64,000 nucleotides of DNA from Liolophura sinensis (Eukaryota > Mollusca > Polyplacophora > Chitonida > Chitonidae): contig NC_088295.1 of assembly GCF_032854445.1 (NCBI RefSeq), positions 29,570,470 to 29,634,469 on the forward strand. The letters run 5' to 3'. The notes below the pieces were generated by a model. It searched no databases and had not been told where the DNA came from. It saw only the letters and a program-made list of their open reading frames with translations. Shown here piece by piece: positions 31,473 to 44,901 of the stretch; the first letter of the stretch is position 1, and every line of letters begins with the position of its first letter. Both the position numbers and the translations under genes were made by a program.

Positions 31473-34290
31473 AGTATGCTGGCATGCAACATGAAATGGA
31501 CGTTATCGCTTAACACTTTCACTAGCCGGTTCCCAGGTGTGTAAAAACGCCCTCATTGTCTGTTGTTACGTTACCGTGCTTGTGAACTACCTCTTTGCGA
31601 GCACAGCTAAAACCCCCTTTGCCCACTTAATTAGGCAGGCAATGTTCCCAACTGAGTGGAACAGAAACATATTTTCTACATTTATGTATGGGTATATAGC
31701 TTGAGTTAATCTAATAGTGCGAGAAAGGTCAGATATAATGTGGAATACGAGTAATATCCTATATTTTTCATATTAATATTGTATTTCCACTTTACATGAT
31801 TTTGCCTGGTCCCATGGCGTATAGGGGATATGTTACTGAAGGAAGCTGCAACTATTGCCAAATCCTCACGAATCATGCTGTCTAAAAACTGCGCGTTATC
31901 ACCTATAACCCGCCTACTCCACAATCACCGTTATGCCCAAGGGGTGAAGGCAATGTTTTGCTGAGTTAAATTAGACTAACAATCTACATAATACCGATGA
32001 GGAATGTCATAAACGAACCAATCACGGTAGTCCTACATAAAAATATTTTCGGTTAGTTGGACAAATTCTCTGACCCTAAAAAGTGTCTACAAAGGTTGTC
32101 TAGAATCAATGTTGACTTTCTACAACCCAACAAATTTAATATAAATATACATCTATATATAATTATACATCGACACTGCTTTGGTAATAATTTTGTAATG
32201 TCGACTTTTCCACGGGAGACGTTTTTCAACAAATGTACGTTATATGTTTTATGCACTGTAAAAGCAAGTAAAATCAAGGGACGCTACTCGTCCAAGTGTT
32301 TTCGTGCCAATATACTCGTGGTTATGACCCCTTATGACAAGCATCAGTGTCGTCTATTCATCGCTGAAACAAACGTCATTCAAAAAATATTCTTGGACTA
32401 CACATTCCAGGTCGACTCCTACACATTGTAGCAGAGCAAGAAGCAGAAGTGGAGGTTTTTGAAGAAAATAACGCGACATATTTTCTTACTTATGCACTGC
32501 ATAGGCCTACATTACAACCGATCTCGTCTGACATGTGCCTGTGCAACATTTAGGGAATAACTATTAATATTCGTTAAGAAATTCGTACAAATTTCAAATC
32601 ACATATCCGCAAATAAAAGGTCATCTCAGACAAAAAAGTAAGGGCATGGATTCATTCGTTTAGCCTTACCTCGACCTTAGATCATAAGCAAGATGTAATG
32701 TTCACGCATGCGTATAGCTTCCAACCATTCAGTACACGTTATATCTCTGATCCCAGGTGCCACATATGTGATAGCAAATAGTCAAGACAAAAGGCTGTGA
32801 TTCAAATATGGCGAAAATACCTTTTCATTACTGAGCACAAAGAGCGAGTAATAACTACGACGTCCCCTTAAAATCATACCAGAAAGTTCATAGCCCCAAC
32901 ACAGCAATATATTCTGTGAGCGGCAATTGCGACAAAGCCAATACACATGTATGTCTCCCAAAAATGAGTTTAACTCGGACATCTGGGATAGAACTTATCA
33001 CAGTAAGTTGATGCCTTGAAACCATACATGTGGATCTCGTTGCAGGCAGGCCTTCTGCTTGAAGCAGAGCTGTGAAGGGGCTAGTGAAAGGGTTGGTTGG
33101 AGAAAAACGTGTGAACACCGGCAAGATGACTTAGTAATATATATATCGCCCATCTTTTGGTAAATTCGTCACCTTAGGTGAAACGTTTAAGTATTTGTTA
33201 TGTTGTCATAAGGTATCGTTCATTTTACCGCCTATTTGTCAATTTTTTGTTAATAATTTTTATTTCAAAACCTCTTTTAGGACAAGATCACATAAACTAC
33301 TGCAGAGTTTTTGTCAGTTATGAAATGTCATGGTAATCTCTGCATATTTTAATAAGGTTAAAGTTTTAATTTTTATCCGAAATAATATAAAAATAACCTC
33401 CAATTCACAACATCAAGATATCGGTTCCTCTAAAGAATAAGAATCTGTTGATCAATCACTGGTTTTGAATTTTACATGCTAAATAACCGACGTAAACTTC
33501 TTGATGCTATGTTACCATTTTAAACGTCCCAAGGAAAAATCGCCCACCAACTGTTACCGATTATAGTCAAGCGTTTGAAGCGAGGAGTTATCAAAGTGCA
33601 TTCTTGCAGCTACTGGACCCTTAACTTTGGCATCTGACAAATGATCATTGGACACAATTACTAGGGGATGCAAATAGTTTCATACACTGAAATACCCTGT
33701 CATAGACAATTACGCCTTGATGCGAAGACCAAGCAACCGGAAAATGGAACGTTAAATTGATTATCTAGATCGCTTGTTTGTTCAAGGTTTTACATTTCTG
33801 TACCCAGCGGTGTTAGTGCCATGCTTTTAGGAATAATAATCCTTACAGTACATTAGATATATGTGGGATGGTAACCTAACTGTGTCACCAATGAATACCC
33901 TATATTACCGTCATATAAACATGGATTTTCAGTTGACAAACTGAAATGTCGATAGAGTGTCAGTGAATAAATCTCTGGTTTGGGACATATCCTCCGGCAA
34001 CTGCATTCCAGCATTAATTTTACTTCACTCGATGAGCAACTGACAAGTGTTCAGGATACACAAAGCCCACGTGAAATTAAACGACACATTGGGCTCCGCT
34101 GAAAAAGCCATCTGATTTAGAAGAGAACCAATTCCAAAGACAAATCATACTTTATTCAGAGCCTCAAAGGAATGTTTTACTGAGATGGTGTTCAAGTTTA
34201 TGTCACGCCGTTGCCATATTTCTTTTCTAAGGACTTATTCAATATCTTTTGCAGAAATCCCCTGTTGAAAGAATAGGAAAACATTGTGTT
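31473..34290. other. No gene recognised
   Basis: The overlapping ORFs at 32057-32431 (124 codons) and on the opposite strand show no family features. Confidence 0.4.
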
Positions 34291-34298
34291 CGTACAAA

Positions 34299-34435
34299 TT
34301 ATTTATTTATTTATTTGATTGGTGTTTTAAGCCGCACTCAAAAATATTTCACTTATACGATGGCGGCCAGCATTATGGTGAGAGGAAACCGGGCAGTACC
34401 CACAACTATTCGCAGGTTGCTGGCAGACCTCTCGT
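34299..34435 (-). mobile_element. SINE family A, minus-strand 3' half
   Basis: TTATTTATTTATTTATTTGA, CCGCACTCAAAAATATTTC, GGCGGCCAGCATTATGG, GCAGGTTGCTGGCAGACC. Confidence 0.88.
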
Positions 34436-34819
34436 ACAAATTAACATTGACTCACATATTATACATGTGTATTGCTCATCAACGTAAAGGAAGTTTTGAA
34501 CAATGAACTGTGTAAAATATCATCAAATGCTATTTTATGCGAAATATCAGATATATGAACTGACTCCGTGAGTTAAATTTAACCAGCCTTTTCAGCAAAT
34601 TAATACCAAATTATTGTAGAAAAACTTTGTTTGAAGCATATTCCCATGTGCGACAAGCGTCATACACGAATTTGTTTTGAGACAACGAAGAAAGTTGAAA
34701 AAACACGTGAGCCATGAATGGCATCAACTGCACATGTAATAAGTGTATAGAAACGTTACACATTGTGTTCTGCACACTGACCAAAAACCACCAAAGTAAT
34801 ACCTCGATTGACTGCAGAA

Positions 34820-35705
34820 CAATGCGAGAGGGCCCTGGTATGGTATCCTTGGGAGCCACCCATGCCCACATTGTAAGCACCTTCGGCTGCTACCGTGTAA
34901 CTGTGTCAAACTTGATGCAACGTTACAGACAGACAGGGCAGACATCGGACAGACCAAGAAGAGATACCTGCGCACCTTACACCTAAGGAACCGCTTCCTG
35001 ACAGTGACCCGTCATCGTCAATCAGTGTTTTAGGTCACCGGGTCAATCAGCAAATCGTGTCCAGGAGACTCATGTTAGGAGACTCAGACGGAATTAGGGC
35101 CTATCTCCCATTCAGAGGGCAGTTGTTGACAGCCGAACATCGTTACCAGAGGTTGCGATGGGCTGAAACTGTACGCCGTTGGCAGCGACGTGATTGGCAA
35201 CGTGTTGTTTTCACGGATGAAAGCCACATCTGCCTGTTCCAGGAGGTTGTACCCTTTGGTGGCGGCAGCGTGATGGTGTGGGGTGGAATTTGTGGAGAGG
35301 ATCGGACACCACTGGTCATCATCTACGGGAACCTAACAACTCAACGTTACGTGGATGAAATTCTTCGTCCTGTTTTTCTGCCATTCCGTTAACAGCAGCA
35401 CGTGGTGTCCTGTACCAGCATGACAACGCCAGACCCCATACAGCACGAGATGTGCAGAACTTCCTGGACGCCAACGACGTCAACGTCTTGCCGTGTCCTG
35501 CACGTTCCCAAGATGTGTCCCCCATAGTACACCTTTGGGATATCATGGGTCGTCGAGTAAGACAACGGTCACACCTTGCAGCCAACTGACAAGAACTGGC
35601 GTTCGCTCTCCAGGATGTATGGCAACGAATCCCACGTCATCTCATCAGACGACTGAGAGTTTTTGCATGCATTGAAGCAAGGGGTAGCCACACGCGATAT
35701 TGATT
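34820..35705 (+). pseudogene. Tc1-type transposase, decayed
   Basis: A DD34E DNA transposase read in broken frames. An N-terminal helix-turn-helix region (34830-34950) is followed by a frameshift. Then comes RLRWAETVRRWQRRDW..VVFTDESH (first catalytic Asp, about 35218) and GGGSVMVWGGI. After another frameshift the frame reads HDNARPHTARDVQNFL (second Asp, about 35422) and PCPARSQDVSPIVHLWD. The usual SPIEHLWD has Glu as the third catalytic residue; here it is Val (GTA). About 25 codons between TDESH and the VPFGGG motif are missing, and a TGA interrupts at 35587. Terminal inverted repeats were not found. It cannot be active. Confidence 0.9.
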
Positions 35706-36049
35706 GGTTTTGATATTGACTGATTTTAAAAATAATCAACTTTTTGTATACTCTGCCCATTGTTAACCAAGATGGAATGGCTATTGTTCTACCCCTGCTC
35801 TGTTTTGTTCGCTTATAAAAGGATTTGGGATCTGTTTGTCCGTTCTTACTCAAGGCTTTCAATATCTAAAGGCATTGGTCTTTTCAATATATTAAACTCA
35901 GTCATCCTGTTTTTTGCTTTGGCGAAATAAATTGATTTGAACTCTTTGTAAAGTATCTTTTGGCCGACAGTTTATTTAATATGATGTGTTCAGTGAGCAA
36001 GCATTATGTAAGGGTATCATTATCGGGCAGTGGGATAGTCAAAAGATAC

Positions 36050-37400
36050 TTGTAGGTAATGCGTATGGTAATCAATGAGCACCTTGCTGAAAGGTTCACC
36101 AAAAGCAGGAATTGGAATTATTGTTGCAGGCCTTACACTATGCTGGGTCTTTCCTACCAGCTGACAGGTGTGACATGTCTTACAGAAATTTTCCACATCC
36201 TTGTAAATCTTAGGCCAGTAAAATGGCGAGTGATTTTACTTTCTGTCTTTCAAATGGCTAAATGTCCACCTATTGGGATCTTATGAGCCATCATACGTAC
36301 TTCCTGTTTATAACTTGGAAGTAAGACCACTCGATTAAACATTGCCCAATCAGCGTTAGCTGATACATGAGGGGGTTCATACCTTTCTTCTGAACAGCTC
36401 ATCCTCCATGTAATAACCAACAGGCACATCAGTTATTTCCTCCAAAGATAAAGCAGACATACTCGATGTTTAACCACATCGGATCGGGAGAACACAGGGT
36501 CTGTCTAACTCCTGACCCTCTACACCATCAATATCATGAAAGAAAGTTTCAGCCAAACTAGTATTACCCGCTGAATCCCCAGTGGTAATAGAAGAATTGT
36601 CTTCCTTCCATCTAGCTCTTTTCTGTGATCTGGTAACCACACAAGGGGGAAATATACCTGAAAACTCCTCCTACATGTCTTCTGTATTTCCCTCCAAAAC
36701 CGGAACATTACAGACACGAGGACACACCTTAACTTTATATCCTGCTAAGTCATTACTCACCAAATAGGAAATACCCTCCACAGGCAAAGTATCAACTCCG
36801 CCTACAGTCACTAAACCAGTAACCAAATCAGAAGTATGGGTAACCTCCGATAATGGAACAGAGATCTCCACTCGTGGCCCTACTGGTTTACAACTAGAAT
36901 TAACAAAAGCTACTGACTTTCGCTTCTCTTTCCTTTTCAGGGCTGGACAGGTGGATACTAGATGTCCTGTGACTTTACAATAACCGTGAGAAGGTGGACT
37001 TATATCTTGAGGTTTGGACTGGAAGGTATTCTTGTCAGAAGAAAACCCACATTTGACTTATGCTTCTCATCGTTCTCCTTGTCAGTACTAAAACTTGAAG
37101 TCTTCTTACCAGAATTCCACTTCTTCTGAAATTTAGGCTGAAATTTTTACCCATTAGTGTTATGAATTAACTCATATTCATCATCCAAACTAGCTGCGGT
37201 CTTAACGTCCTTGACCTTCTTCTCACATAATTGAACCTTGACCTCATTGGGAACACTGTTCTTAAATTCAAGAGAACAACGTCCGATAAATCCGCAAAAG
37301 AATGATCTAACTTCAGGGCTCTGTACGAGGTATCAAACAGTGTTTCTAATCGTCCGTTACTGAATTACAATCTGTTCGGTTAAGATCTGTAACGGTCGTC
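36050..37400 (-). pseudogene. Gypsy-type retrotransposon remnant (gag knuckle/protease and integrase zinc finger), internally deleted
   Basis: Read on the minus strand. At about 36980-36925 a zinc-knuckle-like GHLVSTCPAL follows a Cys-rich stretch. At 36870-36670 a retropepsin-linked segment runs VGGVDTLPVEGISYLVSNDLAG. At about 36290-36130 lies an HHCC integrase finger (IGGHLAI, KT, FTGLRF, CxxC-like spacing, one Cys altered). Reverse transcriptase and RNase H, which should lie between, are missing, and several stops interrupt the frame. No LTR pair was recognised. Confidence 0.8.
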
Positions 37401-37983
37401 ATTTTCGAACTGTATCTAATACCGCTCAAGCTGGGGCTAGGGGCCGTAAAGGTCTCCATGCTCATAACATCTGCATGATGCCTTTATGAACAGTTGCAAT
37501 CAAAGCGCGACTAAGATACCTTGTTTAATTGTTATTTGACCTGGAACTCATTCATGGACTACGAATTTGAACTTTGATATGGAATTCATGCCTGGAATAT
37601 CCACTGTCTGCCCGGCATAATTGAAAACTGATGACCGCTTCTCTATTGTGTGTTAGCGGCTTTATTTAATATTTGTATAATTTCTTACATATCTTTGTCT
37701 TTGGGAGCTAGTGTTAAACGTTGTTTTGGAAATGAATCTTGCTATTATCGACGTGGAACGCCCTTTTCAGACCACGAATGGTATGCGAATGTCGGACATG
37801 ACGCTAATATGTACCCATGCCCCATCTTTACCCCATCCTCAATCTACGGATGAATGTCCAATACGTGGTTTATTCCCCAACTGCCTGTGAATGTGTAACT
37901 TCTCAGGCCGGACGGGTTGACAGTAGCGTCCGTGATGCCGAGCTGTCGATGTATATTTCCTCGAAAATATACACAAAATCACT

Positions 37984-38270
37984 TTCAGGATAAACTGGGA
38001 TGAAATGCACGTGACTGCACAAAGAGACAATGAGCGATACAAGCTCCAAAATAACGTCTACAAAATAGCAAGTGGCGAAACACAAGCTCACAAAGTGCTC
38101 TGTACAGAAAATTTAGTATAAATGACGAATGTCGCATGTCGTAAAAGCCGATATCTCCAAAACCAAGCAAAATCCTTCACAGTGAATGACAGTAAATATG
38201 ACTGCTCTCAACTGGACTATTTATAGACCAAAGTAAAAGAAAATTCTGGATGGTTTGATCGTAAGCATGT
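37984..38270. repeat. Repeat family E, copy 1
   Basis: About 80 percent similar by eye to 38864-39080 and 39205-39270. Shared blocks: AAAGAGACAATGAGCGAT, AAATGACGAATGTCG, CAAAATCCTTCACAG, TTCTGGATGGTTTGATCGT. Confidence 0.85.
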
Positions 38271-38602
38271 TTAGAAGACCGATACATATTTCCAGAATGT
38301 AAACTCAACACAGCCAATAACTTACTCAGAAAAGAAAATGCAGGTCAGACACTGAAAAACCTAAACAATTAAAAAATATGATACAATATTTACAGACGGG
38401 GTTCGTAACATATGGGAGCTAATAACTTAAGTGATTCACAAGAAGAGTTCATTTGAAAGCACGAGCTGTGGAACTGACGTTCGTGTATCATACGTATACC
38501 ATGGAGTTATGTTCAAATTTGATCATAGCCAAACCCATTTGTACAACATCCTGAAATGAATATGTAATAAATAAATAATTATATAAATATTAAATAAAAT
38601 GC

Positions 38603-38860
38603 TTGAGGTTTAACGTCGTACTTAACAATTTTTCAGTCATATGGCGACAAGGGGGGGTCATTAGATGTGTGTACATATACTGTGTCTTCTTGTGGCCGGG
38701 AGAGTTCATACCGCCAAAGTACTGCCGCCACTGAAGTATTATGCTGAAGACACCAGACATGACATCCCACCCAGATACATTATATACTGACACCAGACCA
38801 GCGGGTCTTTTTTCCATGCTGTAGCCTCTCAGTGTTGAGCGCCAAGCAAGATGGCAACAA
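38603..38860 (-). mobile_element. SINE family B, headless copy
   Basis: Begins with GGTTTAACGTCGTACTTAAC and AATTTTTCAGTCATATGGCG, then the B core, and ends near GTTGAGCGCCAAGC before the tRNA-like head. A family E copy starts directly after it. Confidence 0.75.
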
Positions 38861-38863
38861 GTA

Positions 38864-39280
38864 AACTGGAATGAAATGTATCTAATGACGCAAAGAGACA
38901 ATGAGCGATTCAAGCTCCAAGATAACGTCTCAAAAATTAGGAAGTGGCAAAACACAAGGTCACAAAATGCTGCGTACAGAAACTGGAGTACAAATGACGA
39001 ATGTCGAATGTCGTGAAAGCAGATATCTCCAAACCCAGCAAAATCCTTCACAGCGAATCACAGTAAATGTGACTACTCTCAACTGGACTTGAGTAAATGG
39101 TTGCTTGCAAGTAGACTTGAATGAATGATTGCTCTCAAGCTGACTTGAATAAATGACTGCTTAGAAATGGACTTGAATAAATGATTGCAAGCTTTACAAC
39201 TCCATCGCTGATATTTATAGACCAACTTGAAAGAAATTTCTGGATGGTTTGATCGTCAACATGTATTCAACACCGTTACA
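38864..39280. repeat. Repeat family E, copy 2, interrupted
   Basis: Matches copy 1 until 39080. A stretch with four diverged units of GACTTGAATAAATGATTGC (39085-39190) follows, after which the match resumes (GACCAACTTGAAAGAAATTT, 39221-39240). The 153-codon minus ORF at 38590-39051 is made of repeats. Confidence 0.8.
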
Positions 39281-39289
39281 TATTTCCAG

Positions 39290-40790
39290 AATGTACATTC
39301 TCTTTAGAATGACAATAAACTCATAAACACCGAAGCCTGGAGAGCGTTCGATTGAATCACAATGCAGGCTATGCACAGGGAGAAAAATGTAGGTCGGACA
39401 CTGACAAAGAAAAAAAAAAACAAACAAAAAAATGTAATACAATGTTTACAGACATTGTTCGGAACAATTATAAGAATGTCGAATTTGGGCTGTACCTACC
39501 TTAGAAATAATTTATAAGACGAGATTAAATTACAATGCAGCAAAATAAAAAACACAAAGCTTAACGCATATATGTACCCGTTAAATGTAATTTCCGATGA
39601 AGATGCCTCGCAAAAAATATTACTAGCCATTTAGTTATTATTATAAACACATTTAAAAGAACTACGTGTCATAATAATGGATATGATGAATCAAAAGGAA
39701 CTTTACCGAGTGACATTTGTTTCTAAGGCTTCAAGCGCCGGGATCTAATACATCAAAGTGATGCCAATAAATGTAACGGAAGATAAATCACATATAATGT
39801 TAACCAGACGTGTTGACTGATTGCTGGTCATTTGATGAAGCTACGTTTTGCGTGTCAGTAGGTAATATTTCTGCAGGGCAGAATAAACAGTCCATGCTGA
39901 AGCTGATGTCTAAATAACTTAATTACTCCTAGACTGTATAATGCTTCTGGGCTCTCAGGATGATATATATCACGCACACCGCCTACGTGCTCTAGTAGAC
40001 TTATGGTAAAAGCTTTTCGATAAGTACAGTTTTTTTACCATCCCAGTCTAGTTCTTTACGTGTACTTGCGTGACTTGCCTATGTCATACACAAGAGGCTT
40101 TCTGGTTCTGTCTCAAGTTCTGTCACATAAGCAAATTACCTCAGGGCAAATTATCTCTAGTTGACCTCGGTGGACTTTTTGAGACATCCCTGGACTCACT
40201 CCAGTAATGAGAGCTGTAGAAAAAACAATAAAAGAAAAACATTGCGCAGCGAGCAAGAACAGAATACAAGCAGTATGTTTAAGACAAAGAGTAAATCAAG
40301 TGTAGGAAATGTGACAGATAACAGCTGGATCGCAGTGGGCTAAAAAGCTTTTTCCGCGAAATGAAGTCTTTTTTATTATCTTTCTGAGCCTGTGTAAGGC
40401 ATATAAACACCCCCGGCCATCGGCCTTATTATAATTACCCATGGATACGTTTTAAAAAGTAGTAGATATAACATGTAAGGTAGCAAGAGTAAAAAAAGCA
40501 TGAAATGTGACGTTATTTCCCGTGTACCCACAGTAGGAAAAGAATGACAGCCGCCATAAACACACGGTGTTAAATTGCCGCTAAAGGCAAAAGAAAAAAG
40601 ATTCTACTGACTGATTTGTCAAAAAAGTCTGATAACTGTAATGACATTAGTATATCGATCACCTGCCTCGCTATGTATTCATCTCTTTCCTTCAGGAACG
40701 CCGGAAGTTCACAAACGCTCAGCCTTTCAATTTTCTATGTAGTCCGTATGTTCTAAAAAGGATTTTTCAGACGTCCATAACATCGCAAAC
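39290..40790. other. No gene recognised
   Basis: AT-rich, unique-looking sequence with an A-rich tract at 39408-39431. Nothing supportable. Confidence 0.4.
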
Positions 40791-40794
40791 GCAG

Positions 40795-40948
40795 CTCGTG
40801 CTTCCCGGTCGTGCGTGGGAAGGTCTGTCAGCAACCTACGTTTCTCCCAGGCTCTGCCCGCTTTTCTGTCACCATAATGCTGGCCGCCATTGTTTTTTCA
40901 AAACATTTTTGAGAACGGCGTAAAGCACCAATCAAATAAATAAATATA
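40795..40948 (+). mobile_element. SINE family A, 3' two-thirds
   Basis: CGTGGGAAGGTCTGTCAGCAACC, CACCATAATGCTGGCCGCC, GAACGGCGTAAAGCACCAATC, AATAAATAAAT. Confidence 0.88.
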
Positions 40949-41099
40949 ACAATACATCCAACGCCTGGTTGCCTAATATTTCTGAAAATCACATAGTAGG
41001 GAAACCGTTTTATCTTAGAAATAAAAGAGTTCGAACTCGAAAATCTCTTAATATAGATTACAGTAATCATGACCGAAAGACGAAAATGAGTAATGTCTA

Positions 41100-44000
41100 A
41101 ATACAAGACCTGTTTTGGGGCCTACAGTGTTGGTCTGTATCATTTTCTACAGAATAATACATTTTTATACACAGACACAGAGGAAATATCAATGAATTTA
41201 TTTTTGGTCGTTGCTTAATGCTATACTGAGAATGTCACAGAATAACCAAAGCAAGCACCAATTCGCATTAATACGCCATCGTGCAAAAAAGTTAAAGGAA
41301 TGGCCTATGTTAAGGGGACATATTGTCGGAAGAAATTCAGATTTTTTGATTTGGCTCAGCTAGATACTAAACTGAGTTACAATTGACTCTTAACTAAACG
41401 CCCATATTTTTTGGAAAAGTTCCAGTTAAGAGAATTACAAGGGGCAATTGGTCACTGGTGTAACCTGAGATAACATGCAAGTGAGGCAGCACAGAGATTC
41501 CAACAGTGTAACGTTCGCTCGTGTATCGCATACGAAACATTGAAATACGATCTACCTTTCCATGACTACATTTTATTAAAACTTTGGTAATTTCCCTAAT
41601 GATCTGTATTAAAGAATACAAATTCTTTGTAGAAGTTAAAGCTAGCTGCAAGGTAGGTTGCATAATTACAACACAACGCCATGTGTGACATTTGAAATTA
41701 ACTGAATGCAGACCATCATCTATACAACATATGGCGGTACAAGGGAGGAAAATCATTCAACAAAGTAAATCCTTGGGCATGATTCTAAATATGGAATCAG
41801 GGCCCCATCAGTAATGCAATGTGATTCTGTGTATTTTAGGGTGTGATGTCTTTTTTCGCCCCCACTCTGCCATTTTTTGGTGTACAGGTGCATGCTTGGT
41901 ATCAAAAAGTGGTGAAGAGGCTGTGAGTGATATCCTAATGGCGTTGCTAGCCACGTCTCTCAGGTGCCGACGTTTGATGGATAATCTATGTCAAGATTTT
42001 TATGGCTGCTTTCTCACAGGCTGGGCCAGGTATGTACCAAAGCTTATCGGCCACGGAATGTTTGGGACTGAGCTACAGCGCTAAACTTTAACATTGTCGT
42101 TTGTGGAAAATTAATGGGTATCTGAGGCCTGTACTAGGGACTATAGCAAATGGATGGGCCGAAGGGCCAATTGTCCACTCAAGGTCAAATATATGTCATT
42201 AGTCATCTGGAAGTCTTAACTATGTGTAGATGATGTTTAAACTAGGAGCACAATCTTTTTTCCGTCGGTAATATGTCCATATAAAAGGTAGGATGTCAAC
42301 TCTGGGCCTAACCACAGACAAGCCATCTGACAGAGAGAAAGGCTGAGACTTTTCTCAACGCCTTTACAAAAGCAACCAAGGCTTACCTATCGGCATGAAA
42401 GTGTTACCTATAACAATACTATACACGATACCAGGGGATTGCTTGTCATTGCTTTCCAGACACGTGATTTCCTGGGTGCAAAGAGCGAAAATAAATAAGC
42501 AAATAAATAAATGTGATATAACGACAGACGCATTCAAAGCAAATACCACATATGTTTTATTTGTTTTTTGTTTAACGTGTATCCAAGAATTTTTCATTGT
42601 AGGATATCAGTTTTATAGACTGAGTACCCCTGGGTATACACAGGAAAAAACACCAAACTTTGGCAAGATACTGACGAACTTCCCTACCTGTCACGTGCAG
42701 GTATGCACACCATATAGGTAGCCGAAGGACCAGAGAAGCGTTGTCGACCACTTACTGTCAACAACTCCTCATGAACTTTGACAGCAGAAAAATCTCCAAA
42801 TTCCCGGCCCATGGTCGGATTTGAACCCGCACTATTTCCTTAACACGTGGTGCTCTGTTATATGATAAGTACTCGTATTCCTTGTATATTAAACCGTTAA
42901 AATATGTGTCTTTGACAGCATCAGATATTATTAAGCCAGATGTTAAATTATGTATTGGTGTTTTTGCTCCTTGGCGTTGCTTTAGGATTGGCAAGTTGAC
43001 AGAAAATCATGATGACGTCATTATACAAGCCTTAATCAGTAATTAGTGCTAATCCGTTGCAGTGAGCACTAACGTTACTGCTAAATTTAATATCGGGTCT
43101 GCTGACGTCTGAATAGGTGTTGATGGACCACGTAGATTCACCTTTAAACTGTAAACATGCACAATTCATTCCAAGAATAAACTACGAAGCCTATATTACT
43201 CGTGCATATTGACGATATTTTATACAATTTTGTTATATGAACATTTCCTTTGTGTGGTCTCCTGTAAAACAATTAGAAATGGTTAACAAAAGTGGACTTA
43301 TTAACAGTATTATCGGTTATTATCTTTGTCGGATGTATATCACAGATTATATTGTTGAAAAGTAGTTAGCATCACTTTGGAGTTTAAAGAAGTGACTTCA
43401 GTGAGTGAGTTAGTGCTTGGGGTTAAGAGACTTCAGTGTCAGACACCTGATGAGCAGCACCAAATGTCCAGATCATTCGGTGAACAGGCTTCCCACAGAA
43501 CCAGGTCGCAGGTGACCATTACATTTAAGTGTAACCATTATCTCTATGAAACCACACTGGTCCCATCGCTGCAAAATTGTAGTTATTGGATGAATGTCAA
43601 GCGAGTGGTTTTCGTAATGCTACCGGTACTATTCGGGATTGCGGTTTGGAAGTGTGTAGTGGTCTCAGCGAATGCCAGATTGTTCATTATATATTTATTT
43701 GACTGATACGAGGACAATCCCGTTTCATGGGTAAAGGAAACCGGGATGACTGAAATCAACTGACCTCTGACAAGTAACTGACAAACTTTTCACAGAAGAG
43801 TGAGCCCACGGCTAATACCATAATAATGGGAGACCCTACGGGCTATATGTAAGACTACAACAACGGCTTATAGCCAGCAAGGCCACCAGAGCCATATAGA
43901 TTATGGCCAGAACATGTGCCCAAACACGTGCAAACCAAAATAACAATAATGTTGATAATCCATGTGTTGTACATCACAAGAAGTTGTCAGGATTCGTCTT

Positions 44001-44690
44001 GATGAAGATCTAAAAATTAACTGCTGCTGATTACGTCTAGATTCTCTAATAAAATCATGTCTTGCCTTCTTGTTTTTGCAGGCATCTTATTTACATAATG
44101 TACAGAGCCGCTTGTATTCAGACTATAACTTAGCTAACAGATGCTACTGATAAAGTAAGTGTTTTCTCTTAGGGAATTAGCATCATTCAATGTCAATAGC
44201 ACAATTCAAGAGCTTCATCAAATGCGACCTTTCCAACGAGGAGAAATCTCTAACGTAATGTTAGCAAAACAAATTGTCTTTTTGTCGATCAACATCACTT
44301 TCAGCCCATTTTCGGTGGTATCTGTGATCATCTGTTGCAGGAATGTAGCAGTGACTTTATAGAATATTGCATTTTAAATACACTGGACATAACGATGAAG
44401 TATCATTGGTCTGGTTAGGCCTGGGGCATTACCACAAACGCTAAGCACCAACCACAAGTATCCTGTTAGAATTTTTCGGCATGCTCCTACAAAACTAGCC
44501 TAGTGCTGATCCTATACGACAGACCAAATGTCTTTGATATCTACAGTCGTGTTACGGTTTACAAGCAAATCTGCCAAACTTTTTAGCCCCTTTTATTGTG
44601 TTTATTTCTGAAAAAGTCTGCTTCTTTATAGTACTAAAAAGGCAGATAATCCCAAATAACTAGTGAATACAGCCTCCCTGTCACCTAAAA
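41100..44690. other. No gene recognised
   Basis: Several ORFs of 80-120 codons, none with a recognisable domain or exon-like boundaries. A GTGAGTGAGTTAGTGCTTGG block at 43399 resembles the tail of SINE family B. Confidence 0.4.
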
Positions 44691-44696
44691 TGAGTT

Positions 44697-44901
44697 AGAG
44701 CTATATTCTAACCGTTCATATAAATACATAAATAGCACCACTTTACATATCTCTTAGCACCGTGCATGGCTTAAGCAGGTTTAGTTACAAAGATGATCTG
44801 ATGTCAATTGCAAAGTGTTATGAGAAGTCACTGTCCTAGAACTACCCAAAATGCTGTGATGTCATCACTTTTAACACAAAATAACATAAAAACAATGCAT
44901 A
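44697..44901 (+). repeat. Repeat family C, diverged
   Basis: CTAACCGTTCATATAAATAC, GATGTCATCACTTTTAAC, AATAACATAAAAACAATGCA. Confidence 0.75.

Noticed and set aside
38590-39051. 153-codon minus-strand ORF as a gene
   Set aside because: It is entirely SINE B plus repeat family E; the similar short ORFs at 37839-38170 come from the other E copy.
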